The notes below the pieces were generated by a model. The model saw nothing but the letters and a program-made list of their open reading frames with translations. It did not search any database and was not told where the DNA came from. A program made the translations under genes and the position numbers. This document shows positions 8,400 to 20,600 of a stretch of DNA of 64,000 nt, piece after piece. The stretch is taken from positions 41,499,718 to 41,563,717 of the forward strand of contig OX465590.1 of NCBI GenBank assembly GCA_950022655.1, written 5' to 3'. The stretch's first letter is position 1, and every line of letters starts with the position of its first letter. Source of the DNA: Alentia gelatinosa. Lineage: Eukaryota; Annelida; Polychaeta; Phyllodocida; Polynoidae.

Positions 8400-11300
8400 G
8401 AACGTTTTCCTTGATGATTATGCGTCCAGTGTAATAAGGAGACTTTCACCCGGGATATTTTATGAAGATAAAAAGACAAATTAATATTCCCGGCGAGTGT
8501 ATAGATGCAGTGTTTTAAGTTTTCAAATGAAACGAGTTTGTGGGCATGTACAAATGTATATATATTGACTGGGTTTGTATAAATCCATCGGTTTTCGATT
8601 AGGGTACATATCCTGTATTCTGTATTGAAATAATCAGATAAGGGATAACTTATTTTCATTTTAGAAATGACCTTTTGTAAATGTTGGAGATTCAGTCCTT
8701 TGTAGACAGCAAGCGCTCTTAATATTTTTCATACTCTATGTTGAAATAATCCCCTCGTTTGGATTGTTTGGGGTTGGACATGAAGGGACTTCAAATTGAG
8801 GTCTCCCAGGTCTTGTATGTAACTGAACAATATTTTTATCACTTCTGAAAATACTAGAATGAATTTCAGATAAGATGAATGCCAATTATATATTTTCTGT
8901 TCTTTTGACATTTTCAAATAACCTAACCTTTATTTACCAGTTCATTAAACCCTACCAAATTCCAGATTTCTACAAGATTTAGAATGTGTGATAATCACTC
9001 GAATTATAAATTCGAGTCTGTTTCGAGTTTTACCAAAATTTTAATAACTAATTGGAATTCAGAAATTATGTATTATCATATAGTGTTCTAGCATAAATAT
9101 ATATTGTGTAATTAGTTCTGCTACTTTATATATATGTTTAGTTATACTTCAAATACTCTCATCCCCCTGTACACTTTCTGTACTGTTACCTAAATACTTT
9201 AAGGTTATGGGGATTTGAATTCAAAATGAAGTAAACCCATTCCATGTCCTATTTATGCAACTACCGTCAAAGAGTTAGTTCTTGATTTTGATTGTTATTG
9301 ACTGCCAACGTGTGTGGAATTCTAAACTTATTTATGCTACATATAACATACAGTAACTTTTACTTTTCTTGAAATAGTAAAATGTAATCAGAATGTACTC
9401 AGTTGACATCAATTATATTGTTTACTTCATTCTCTACAAGGCCTGTGTTAAAAAGAAAACACTATCAAACCTGATATAATGCAATCAAGACTTATGAGTT
9501 ATTCAGTGAAAATATCTCTGGGTTGACAATGCCGTATAGCCTTCCTTTAGATACAGCCAGAGAATGCCATATGTTCCCTCGCAATTTTTCGAAAAATTGT
9601 CGCAGAATTATAAAAATTGCATATTTGGCTGAGCGCTACCAGTAATTGTGTAAAATATCAGAAAGTTCTTGTGTGGGTTACCACGCGGAATTGTTGTTTA
9701 GCATAGAAAATGCAAATTTAGTTTTTTAGAGGTATTCTTACCACGTCGTATTAATCTTTAGCTTGGAAAATGTGACCAGTTCATGGAGTTTACTGCTGTT
9801 TATGGATGACGGAGGAAATCCAATTATTTATCAGGGATTCGAGGTGAATTCTGAATAAAACTTTGAATACATACAACTTATGTCTTGATGTATTTCTTTC
9901 GTCACCAACTGTGGCCTTCGCCAAGGATGAGTATAGGATAGTTCCTTATTATCCATCCTATACAAGGTCCCCATTAAAAATGTATGGGAACTCTGTAAAA
10001 CACTACCCGGTACCCATCTAAAAATGCCATATACAATAACCATTGTAGACGTACTTCAGATCCATTGTATATAGATTTATAAAGTAGTATACAGAAAATA
10101 CTATGGAGAAAGCAAACAAGAGTTAGTTGTGTTGTTTATCGCACGACGGCAAGATCGTGTATTACTGTGCGAGGCGAAGCCGAGAGCAGTAATATGCCAT
10201 CTTGCCGTTGTGTGATGAACAATAACAGACTAACTCAAGCTTGGTTTAGAATTTATCCTACCCCGCCCGTCTAAATTACTTCTACATTAACAAATGATGT
10301 CATTTGTCAAGTATATCCCACTAGAGCGATATTTTTCATTTTTCTGTACTCCAGATCGAATACAGTGACCCAATGTTAAGCCTATGGAGTTTTTTTTATT
10401 AGGGGTAGAATAAACTCTTCAATCATAGATCTAGTCTATTTATCTGCATATACGATGCTATGTCTATGATTAGAGAGCAAAGAATAGTCGAGAATGATAT
10501 ACCCTCAGAGATGTCAGTTTTCCGGTTATTTCCGTGTTTCCTGATTTTGCTTGTGTACCAAGTCTTGATCATGTTAGAGATAGTTAGTGGATCTAATCAG
10601 GATTCGGATATTTTCCGGATTTTTCCTCGACCTAACTGAAATCTATGAACCCTACAATACGTCAATTTCTGTCTTTAATCTATTCAAAATGGTGGATGAT
10701 GAATACAACAAAATATGATTTGTGGACTGGAGACTGCAAACCACTCAAGGTTGGCTTCGTAATATAGTCGCTAGCGCTCTTGTATTACTATGTATCAACC
10801 ACTCGTGGCTTACAGTCGCTTGTCCAAAAAACCATAGATTATTGTCTATAAATCAAATGGAAGTTTATCAGTTGATTTTGTATCTATGGGAGCACCGCCT
10901 TTCAGGACTTCTCTAAAATTTAGGACCAAACACTAGGTTTTCATTTGCAGTTCCTATAGAGCTGCGCATATATGAGTGTTGCTTTTGAGAAAAAGTGGAA
11001 GCAAAAAATAGTTTCAGCATAGCCTTCTATGGGATTTGAAAATAAGCACATAATTTTTGAGAGGCTGCAATACATTTCCACTCACATCTTTTCAATCTTT
11101 TTTTCTCTGCTTAAAGATTTCTAGGTCTTGTGCTGCCATCCCACTGAATTGCTTTGCAATAGCAGATGTATTTCAGGGGCAAATTCCCTATTTGAGGGGG
11201 TACATCTGCTTTTATGTAATCCTTGATAATCCGGGGGCCACCACCCAGTCAACTTACCCCACCCTTACTCGCCGGGATACAAGCGGGGGAGGATTTTTGG

Positions 11301-11618
11301 TTATGTGTTTTTTTGTTTTGTTTTTAAGTTAATATTTATTCTGGAGTTTTCTACTAGGGCATATAGCTACCCTATTTTCAGTAGGCTCCAGGGCCATGAG
11401 ACAGTTTCGTAATCGTTCAATGTTATAAATAAAAAAGAAGGTAACAAGGAAGTGCAAGGTGTATTCATCTTAAAAAAATGAAAATTACTGGTATACATTT
11501 CCTATTCACTGGACAGCACAATGTAAGTAGAGTTTACTTCACAAAACCGACATTTTCCCGGACAGGTCAGCTGCACTTATCCGTCTACGATGGATAATCT
11601 TCCCCTAGCATTATTGGT
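8400..11618. other. Intergenic, RIOK3 3' flank
   Basis: AT-rich sequence with no gene recognised. Contents: AATAAA at 9854, the hairpin element at 10122-10400, and a fragment at 10690-10850 of the element at 56400-57115 (TTGTGGACTGGAGACTGC... / GCTTGTCCAAAAAACC). From 8660 to 9830 I see nothing beyond AT-rich unique-looking DNA. Confidence 0.6.
10122..10400. repeat. Hairpin with GAGGCGAAGCCGAG centre
   Basis: Arms of about 38 bp (TGTTGTTTATCGCACGACGG... and its inverse) flank GAGGCGAAGCCGAG at 10171-10184. Downstream are TTATCCTACCCC (about 10255) and AGGGGTAGAATAAA (about 10393) with TTAAGCCTATGG between, as in the other elements of this class. Confidence 0.85.
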
Positions 11619-11649
11619 TAGGGGCCGTCCATAAATGGCGTCATGCAGC

Positions 11650-11671
11650 GGGGGGGGGGGGGGGGGGGGAG
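11650..11671 (+). repeat. Poly-G run next to a GGGCCGTCCATAAA MITE end
   Basis: About 20 consecutive G (interrupted once in places by assembly-prone context) follow GGGGCCGTCCATAAATGGCG then TCATGCAGC. A GCGGGCGGGGGGTC block follows 40 bases later. The length of the run is likely to be unreliable in any assembly. Confidence 0.8.
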
Positions 11672-11818
11672 TCCCCATGACAATCATGATAAGAGTTGTA
11701 TGACAAAGCGGGCGGGGGGTCAAATTTTGTTAAAATAAAGTATAGGACTATCTCACTTTTAATAGAGAGATTGTCCAGGCCTGGGACAAGGCTTATATCA
11801 TGTTTCCAATTACCGTGA

Positions 11819-12806
11819 GTGAAAGACACAATGATATGTTAAGGGAACACATATTCATCGTCCCAAATCATGATCTCCAGAGGCTTTTAAACTCCTCATA
11901 GAGAATAGTCGGAATACCGTTACTTCAAATGAAAAATATGATTATTCACAAAAGACTTATAACCATAATAAAGATAAAGACTGTATACAATACACTGCTG
12001 TGAAAAAAGATTATTCTATTAGTATCAATCCAATACACGGTAGTGATCAGTCAACACCTGCCATTTTTTGATTGACTAAACTTTTGTTGCCTGGGCGTGT
12101 TTTCTAGGCCCTACTCCGCTACAGCGATTGCTAAAACCACCTGACAAACGGCGGTAGTGTGGCAGCCTTCATAAAACATAAGATTTTCGAGAAAAATAGA
12201 AATAAAGAGAATTTCATAAAGAATACATAACAGAATTTGTATGCCTAAGTTTCTAAAACGGTGGCACCACCTGTCTTTTTTTTTATCAAAGAACTTTGGA
12301 CCTGACATCATGTTTCTGCTTGAAACACTGACCGTAAAAGTAATTTTAAGATTTTCGAAAAAAAAGAAAGAAATAAAGAGAATTTCATAAAGAATACATA
12401 ATATAATTTTTATGCCTAAGTTTCTGAAACGGTGATTTGATCTTCTCACGGTCATATCTCAGTCAATAATCAGCATAGATTTCAAATAAAAAGTGTTTTT
12501 GTAGACAAATCCCCATAAAATACAGCTATTGGGTTGTCTTCATAACTGCATGTATAATAGAGGTAATCGTTTGCAATTCCCAGCTATGCAATATGCCAAT
12601 AATGCAATAATATAACTTATAAGAAAATCACTTTGTTAGTGCTCTTTTCTCCATTACTCCAGGAAATATCTATAATAGCCTGTGATATAGGTCTCATTTT
12701 AATCATCGTGAAATACCTAAAGAGATATGTTTATTTCCATAGGTCATCGTCATATATACGATGAATATGTGTTCCCTTAGTTAGAATACAATATTGTGTC
12801 TTTCAC
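11819..12806. mobile_element. Non-coding TIR element of about 1 kb
   Basis: The left end GTGAAAGACACAATG...AAGGGAACACATATTCATCG is the inverse of CGATGAATATGTGTTCCCTT...ATTGTGTCTTTCAC at the right end. The inverted repeats run about 40-45 bases with a short gap. The interior carries two direct copies of a block of about 85 bp (12175-12260 and 12350-12435, AAGAGAATTTCATAAAGAAT). No transposase frame is visible. Confidence 0.75.
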
Positions 12807-14612
12807 GCCAGGAGAGGGGGGGCAGAGCCAGTGCATCATTATAAAATATAAAATCGAAAATTCGCGTTTGATTGACGACGCAGAGCCCCCTGCTAAGGGG
12901 CTCGGGCCACCTGGGGGCTCACCCAGGCTCATGGGGAATAGCAGCGGCAGGCGGAACCATAGATATATACAGATATCTATGGCGGAACCCAGCCAACTCC
13001 GCGGGAAGAATCGCCGTGCTCTCTAGTAGATGACAGGAGAACCAGTATAAACACACTGCAACGCTCGAGCAAACTGGAGCGGTGCAGTGTGCCAGTATAA
13101 GCACTAGAGGCGCAAATTCAGCACTCTTCAAGATCCCGGGCCCTGTTTGTAACCAGGTATGTTTCTATATGGCTCAAATCTATCATAAAAAAGATTCATC
13201 ACAAGTTATCATTAGTTTCTCCTATCCACTTTATGTATGTTCTAGAAGTGATGTGCATCAGCAGTTATGATTCACATTTAGCGTTGTGGCACCTAACGTT
13301 GTTGCTACAGAAATGGCGGCATGTAAACAACTTTCTTGAGGAACAGTCCCACTTTATTCATTTGAGGTCAATACTCTTCTGCTAGTCACCACTTCATGCA
13401 TTAAACACAATCGGTAAGGCTTGTGATTGTCAGTTCAATGATATTTTTGCATGTCTGGTTGAGTTTTTAGATGGTGTAATTGATATTTTCATTCGGATCA
13501 CGGACTTATCCTACTCCTAAACTGGCGAAAGGCTCTGAGTCTGACTGTCTAGCGCTACCAAAGCACGAACAGAAATTTAATAGCATTTACGTATACTGAC
13601 ATCTAGCTTTACATCTTTTTATCTAAAAGACAGTGGTGTTTGGCAGATTTCAATTAGGCTCGTGTTCGAGTCTGGACAGTCCAGTGAAGAAGAATGTTTG
13701 AGTATGTCTATTGAGTCTTGTCTCTTGACTTGACTGTGAGTCGTGACACTACAGTACAGACAGTCTACACCCTTCGGGACCCACTCTTCGCCACTCAGTC
13801 ATACCCGGTACCTTATTTATAGTACTAGATCTAGAGTCTAGATCTATATTGTAGGGCGTATACCTCATTTTTAGAAATATACCAGAGAGGAAAACAAATG
13901 TGTGTATGGTTGATATACTCCCCCCCCCTAAAATTATGACTCTAGATCTAGATCTACTCCTACTAATAAGGAATATTACTATTATTAGACGAGATATTTG
14001 AGGTTATTGGAGGGAATATGAAATTCAGGGTGTTTGTGTGATACTATATTCTAGATCTAGATCTATAATTAGAAGAATCTATAGATCTAGATGACATAAA
14101 TTATATATAGATCTAGAATCTAGTATAGTATAGACTGCACTGCTCACTCATAATAGAGATACATGTAGGATCGTGAGGTAAAATGTAATAGACATCTAAT
14201 CGAAATTGTTATTTAGATATGATAACTGACTAGAACTTGTAGAAGCGTCCACGGATCATACATCAATGCCCTAGTTCTTGTCCTCTCGGTGTTTCTTTGT
14301 CTTTGCATTTTATCCATGACAGTGCATTGACAATGATGTAGATTCAATCTATATATATCTTTCTATGTTCCTGTCGAGTTCTCTCTGCCTCTACCCTCCT
14401 CTTTCTTCACCTCCTTTGCTTCATGTACCACCGACTTATAATTAATATTAAAAAGTAAGAAACACAAAAAAACAACAGACACCGTCAATTTCTTATTAAT
14501 AGTTGATGTTATCAAACAAAGTGATTTATCAGATTATGGGCCTAGATAGCAGTTTCAAGCTAAGCCTCGTTCATACAATTTATAATAAATATCTCACTTT
14601 TTATTTTTCTAG
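12807..14612 (+). promoter_or_regulatory. Probable CFAP74 upstream and 5' UTR region
   Basis: No coding sequence is visible. A less AT-rich block at 12820-13140 carries a palindrome (CATAGATATATACAGATATCTATG). ACAGAAATGGCGGCATG at 13308 resembles a YY1 site, a motif often found near animal transcription starts, and also contains a nine-codon upstream ATG frame. The acceptor at 14611-14612 shows that transcription starts upstream of it. Where exactly is an inference. Confidence 0.35.
13815..14130. repeat. Cluster of TCTAGATCTAGA palindromes upstream of CFAP74
   Basis: AGATCTAG or CTAGATCT words occur at least eight times in about 300 bp, singly and in overlapping strings such as TCTAGATCTAGATCT and AATCTATAGATCTAGATG. 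They are irregularly spaced, unlike the tandem arrays elsewhere. Meaning unknown; a decayed (CTAGAT)n satellite is the simplest reading. Confidence 0.8.
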
Positions 14613-14620
14613 GTGACACC

Positions 14621-17600
14621 ATGCTAGACGACGAATACGAAACAGAAGATGTGCCTGTAGGCGACTATGGCTCTGACCTGGACATCGATTCAGACGATGG
14701 CGGCATATCACTCAACGGGTCAGCATACTTAGTCACCATATCTGTCTAATAATTAGACCAAAGTCAGGGATACTTAAAGATTTATTCTACTTCTTTACTA
14801 GGCATTCGTTTTAGTATGTCGAAAAACAAGATTATGAGACAGAAAATGTGTAAACAGAGGTGTAATTGAAAGAATGTAGTTCAACACGAACAGAAACATT
14901 CAGGAAAGTATTTGAGGAAAATGATATTGGTCAACATTGGATTCTTTAGAATTTCTTTGTTGATCAGTATTTGGTTTATAACGATGTATATCATCGTATT
15001 GGATATTGCTCTTTCATGGTCGGTTTTTGTCCGTATATACATCAATATAATGTCATGTACCGCTTGTACATGTATGTTTTCTGTCAATAAAGTGGCTTTA
15101 TTGCGCTGGATCTTAATCGATTAATTTCGGACAGAGCTGCTCATAAGTCAGAAATTGGTTGTTTCCTTAATTGGGATGTATTGTCATGACATCTTATCAT
15201 CATCATATATTGGTATAATTATGTAATTTTTCCTGTTTAAACTCAGAGATGGCAATTTTCCTATTTTCGAAGGAAATCCTTGTTTTCATTTTCAGGTTAT
15301 CAAATTCTTTTTTCTTGTATAAAACAAAAAGGGAAAAGATTGGCCCTCATTCACATCAATAAACAGTAGTTCAAACCTCTCCACACACACCTCAGCACCA
15401 TTCCATGTCCAATAACAATGTGTTTTCCTTGTTTTTTCAGTCTGTCTCAGACACGAAATTACACATGAAAAATATGTCCTCATTTATCAGTTTTCTACTT
15501 TTCCGTGCAAATCCATTTTTCATATTCTGTGTTTGTGACTGTTTTCCCTTGTGTTTCGCAAAGATAACATTGATTTAGCCTCATTTACGACAATAAAACA
15601 GTGGTTTGAGCCTCCCCATATACCCCGAGCCCCATGCAGTGCCGGACAAGGACATATTATCCCAGTTTTCCTGTCTCTCTATGGCAGATAAATCCACATG
15701 AAAAATATATACACCTTTTTTTCCTGACCCCAACTGACATCTCTGAGGCACTAATATGTGACGTGTATAATCTGTAGGGATGAGGAGCGGCCGGTGGACC
15801 TGGGGTCTGGTCAGTCGAGCGTTCCCCGCTCTGAGCAGGTTCAGATGATTCACATGCGTCGTTACCTCGACCATCTCGCAGACCTCGTCACCGACCGCGA
15901 CTACGCAGTACAGAAAACAAGGTATGCGATGCATCTTTTGTTTTTTGAAGCAAGATAACATTTCTTACAACTATAGTACATGTTCCAGTAACACAGAAAG
16001 ACATACCTGTTCCTTTGAACCTATATTTTTCGATTTGGTAATTTTCTTTTGCTCCCTTTAAAAAAAAAATTATGTTTAAATTTTGAGAATTTATCCAAGC
16101 TAAGCTATTCCTAACTGACTTGTCATATAGACTAAAATGGATTTTCCAGTTTGTAATTTTGTATATTGTCCTTCCAGAGAGGAGTTGAAGCGATGTCGTG
16201 AACAGATCCAACAACAGGAGTCCGAACGAGATGGCATCTACCAGTTGATAGAAGTGTCAGAAGCCGATCACAATGTGTCAGTAGAGCTTTTTTTCCCTTC
16301 TTTTTGTTGTTGTTTATTGCAACTAGTTCTGTCACTCATGGACAGATCTTCCACTGGATGTTCGGAATCAGTACAAGCCAATCTGTTCATCACAAACATG
16401 TGACACAGTGTATCTACAGCCTCACCACCGGTGCATCCAGCCCAGGCCCCATCTTCCTACTCACAAAAGAATAGCAACACTCTGAGCTACGGTCTCTTAC
16501 TCCTCGTGCTCATCGGAAAGCGGGCCCGGACTGACTGTCTGGCTGCTCTCCCCTCTTTATTAAATGAACCACACATGTGATCATTCCTCTGTCTGTGCCT
16601 ATTACACGCGTGATCATTCCTTTGTCTATCACTATTACACGGGCGATCATCCCCTGTCTCCAAGGGTAACACTCGTAATAGTCCCATGTCCGATAGTCTA
16701 TCTCTTTTAGTTCATTACGTGTCATAATTGTTTAATCACAACATACTTAGATTACGTACAACATACTGTGTTACAAACACATACAGAGCTCTACTTGCCG
16801 CCTGATATTTACCATGCTTAGTTTACAATTTTTTTGGATTTAGAAGTGGTTTTGCCTCGTCTTGTGAATCTGTGTTGTAGTTTACAAATTCTGTTACAGT
16901 TCTGAGTATAGTCTGCTTTATATGTTAATGTATCATTTTACACCTTGATATATATAATATCATTTCTAGAAAACATATAATTTGGCTTTCACAACATGTT
17001 TCACAACCAATAGAAACCTATTAATCATATTTTTGTGCTTTATTTATTGATCAGTTGATCTGTAAGTGTGAAATGATCCTTTGATTAGGTGCAAATCCAA
17101 GGAGGTATATAAAACATATATATACTGCTTTCTTCATATAAAGACCAATATTTAAAAAAAATGAACACGAACCTCAGCAGTAGTAGATTTACTGCTATAA
17201 CAAAGGCCATCCTTCTTATACCATGTCTATGTGGTGTTTGAAGTAAAAGAAATCTCACCTCAGTTAATGTGTAGGGGTGAGATTTCTACCTGAATTCATC
17301 ACATAGATTCGATCACCACCCTAGTGGTGTAAAAGAACCTTGAGAAAGTCTGGAAAGGACCTATAATGGTTAACTGGACGTAAAACCAAACCAAACAAAC
17401 AAAACAAACAAAAACTACTCCCATGAACTAAAATGGAACTTAAAAATTCTGTTCAAAATTGAGCACATGCACATCTATATAAAAATATGAATATTAAAAG
17501 TAAACAACAACAACAACAACTGCTTGTTTCAGGGCGGCTGAGTCGAGGCTTCGGGCGCAGCATGAGAAGCTCTGTGAGCAGCTCGAGAGTGAACAGGAAC

Positions 17601-20600
17601 TCGAGTCCCAGCTGCAGCAGGAACTGGACCGCGCAGAGTAAGTACTGCATCATGCGTCTTTAGAGCGGTGATGCCTCCAGGCATCATGTGCCCTTAAAAA
17701 GGTTAATAGAGGGGAAAATTTCCTTTCCAAACAAAATGTCCCTTTAAGTGGCGTGGCTCTTAAGTGGGGTGTTCCGGAAGCAGGTTTTTTCTGTATATCT
17801 GTTATTACTAAATTCATTTTTTTTTTCACTATTGTGAATTGGTGTGGACCCTGAAACAATTACTTCAGGGTTCAAAATGTGACAAAGTCACACGCCTTGC
17901 CCTAAGATGCCTGATGAATCCGAACCGGATGAAACCTTAACCCCCCTGTAATTCATTTATAGGCTAAAACCAATGAATCTCTTGTTTTTTTTTCATTTCC
18001 CCAAACCGCACCTGTGTTTAAAGAGTGTGGACTGGATCTATGATCCGTTTCCATGGTTCTCCTCATTATACACCTCACCGGGACCCAGCTTACTGCACAG
18101 TGTGACGAACAGCTTACTGCACAGTGTGACGAACAGCTTACTGCGTAGTGTGACGAACATCTTACTGCACAGTGTGACGAACAGCTTACTGCACAGTGTG
18201 ACGAACAGCTTACTGCACAGTGTGACGAACAGCTTACTGCACAGTGTGACGAACAGCTTACTGCACAGTGTGACGAACAGCTTACTGCACAGTGTGACGA
18301 ACAGCTTACTGCGTAGTGTGCCGAACAGTGCACATGTAATATATGGAGACATAGTTAGTGTTATTGAATGGAATCTGTTACGAGTTGTTTTGGTGGGAAA
18401 CTTCACTGAGTACGAAGAAGGAGGTGAACATGTCCCACCAAAACTACAATGAAAAGATGTAATTCAGTCACACTCACTATGTCTTCTTATCATTATATCC
18501 CAGGAAAAAATTAAAAACGGAATTTTATAACTCAAAATGGCAGAACAACAAAATGACTGGTTACATGGTGTGGAGGAGTGTATGAATAATCTTTCGTCAC
18601 TCAGTGACAAATGGCATCTGTATTCCTTGTCAGTAAAAGTGGGACATTCGCAGTTAAATCGTAAAGCGAGGAAAGTTTTTTGACCACTTTATATAATAAT
18701 GACCTTGTAGTTGACACTACGCAATACTCCTTACTTTCACTGGAGTTCTACTACGTGTCAACTACGTGAAGAATATGACCACTCAGATCAAAATCATGGT
18801 AATATTGTGTAAGAAAACATATAAAATCGGTTGTTAACTAAAGTTGGCCTCTCCCCTACTAAAACACCTACACTGACTGCACTCAGGTACGAGCTGGCCC
18901 AGGCTCAGGTGGAGCAGGGAAAACACATCTTAGCCGAGGCGCGTCTCCAGGAGCGCGAGGGGCAGTGGGGAGAGCAGCGCATGGAGCAGGCCATCCAGCG
19001 TAACCGCAAGGAGGACAAATCTGTACAACAAGCCGAGAGGCGCAAACTCCAGCAGGAGCGGTAAGTAGCCATGCGTATAATACCAATAGGTTGGACTCTC
19101 TCAAGCACCATGTCAACTTATCTATTCTTGAAATACTTTTTTTTAATCAGAAATATAATTTATGCATTCTAGCAAATATCCCAAAAATGCAACATCTATA
19201 AGTAGCACACTTTAGGAAGATTTTTGTATGAATATACTAGTAGGTATAGATGTTGAGAATGGACATCATATCAACATCATTTCAGAGATAAAGTTTTTCA
19301 TTATTATCATATATAAAGTACTAATTGAGAATGTATGGGGAAACCACGACCCATTGTATAAAACCTGTCAGATACCATAACTGTGGTAAACGGAATCAAA
19401 CCTGTGGTATACGGAATCAAAACCAGGGTATACGGGAAAAATAGTCTATTTGTGATATAGAGCAAAAAATAGTCCCTATTGTAATTACTATGGCAATTTC
19501 TGGGTTTAATTTATTCGAAAAGATGGATAATAAATGCAATAAACGATGGTATTTGTGGTCAGGTGGCTCTCTAAACTACTCGAGGTTGATAAACATATAT
19601 GTATATGCTTGTAGCCAGCGGCAGTCGGCTATTGAGGATCAGGAACGCCGGCACCAGCAGACCGTCCTCGGAGCGAAGCGCAGCCACGAACGACACAACA
19701 AATTCCTCAAGGATACCCTGACCAAGTAAAACACTGTCTTTTCTCTTCATCATCTCAAAACCCCTAAACTCTATGCTCTAGATGTGTAGATGTACTAAGA
19801 AGGAACTGCATCGAGATCCATAGTCGCTGAGATTAAGCCATGAGTTTTGGTGGCGGGGTAATCTCACGAGGCAAAGCCAAGTCAGAATACGTAACAAATG
19901 GTGTATTTTTAGTGGCTATGGATCAAGATTTTATAAAAAAAAAGTACTTGGAAAACATTAACAACATGAAAATGTTGTTGAATGAGACACATCTCTTTGA
20001 TTGTCTAAAAAATATTTGAAAACATTGATAAGAATTGACTGAAATAAGTCTACGTAAGTGAAAAGCATAAATCATTGATGGTCCCTATATACCCTGTGGG
20101 TCCCCTTGGACGTTAAACCACGAAACAAACAAACAAACAAATCGAGATTTTATTATACAACTGTAAAACCTACGGAAAAATGAGATACCAGGAGTGAAAT
20201 AAATACCTAAACCTCAGTTCAGAGGCCCTCAACCTCAATGGATTCAAGAATGACATCACCATTAAGACAAGATGAGTGGTAACTGATGACAATAAACCGT
20301 TCAATTTTATAACGCTATATTACTAGCCGAGTAGATGTACAAAGAAGGAACTGCATTGAGATCCATAGTTGCTGAGAATAAGCCATGAGTTTTGGTGGCG
20401 GAGTAATCTCACGAGGCAAAGCCGAGTCAGATTACGTAGCAAGCCAAACAAATGATAGGATAAAAGAGAATATAGTTTCTGTGAGTGAGAAATATGATGT
20501 CATGTGACTAACACACAGGATATTTTTAAAAGGAAACTCATGAGATGAAAATAACTTGGTCCATATGCCACTAAGTTTGACTGCAAAGTAATTCACGAAT

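Noticed and set aside
17953..18452. Overlapping frames of 120-160 codons on both strands
   Set aside because: They come from the 24-bp minisatellite; flanking parts show no coding character.
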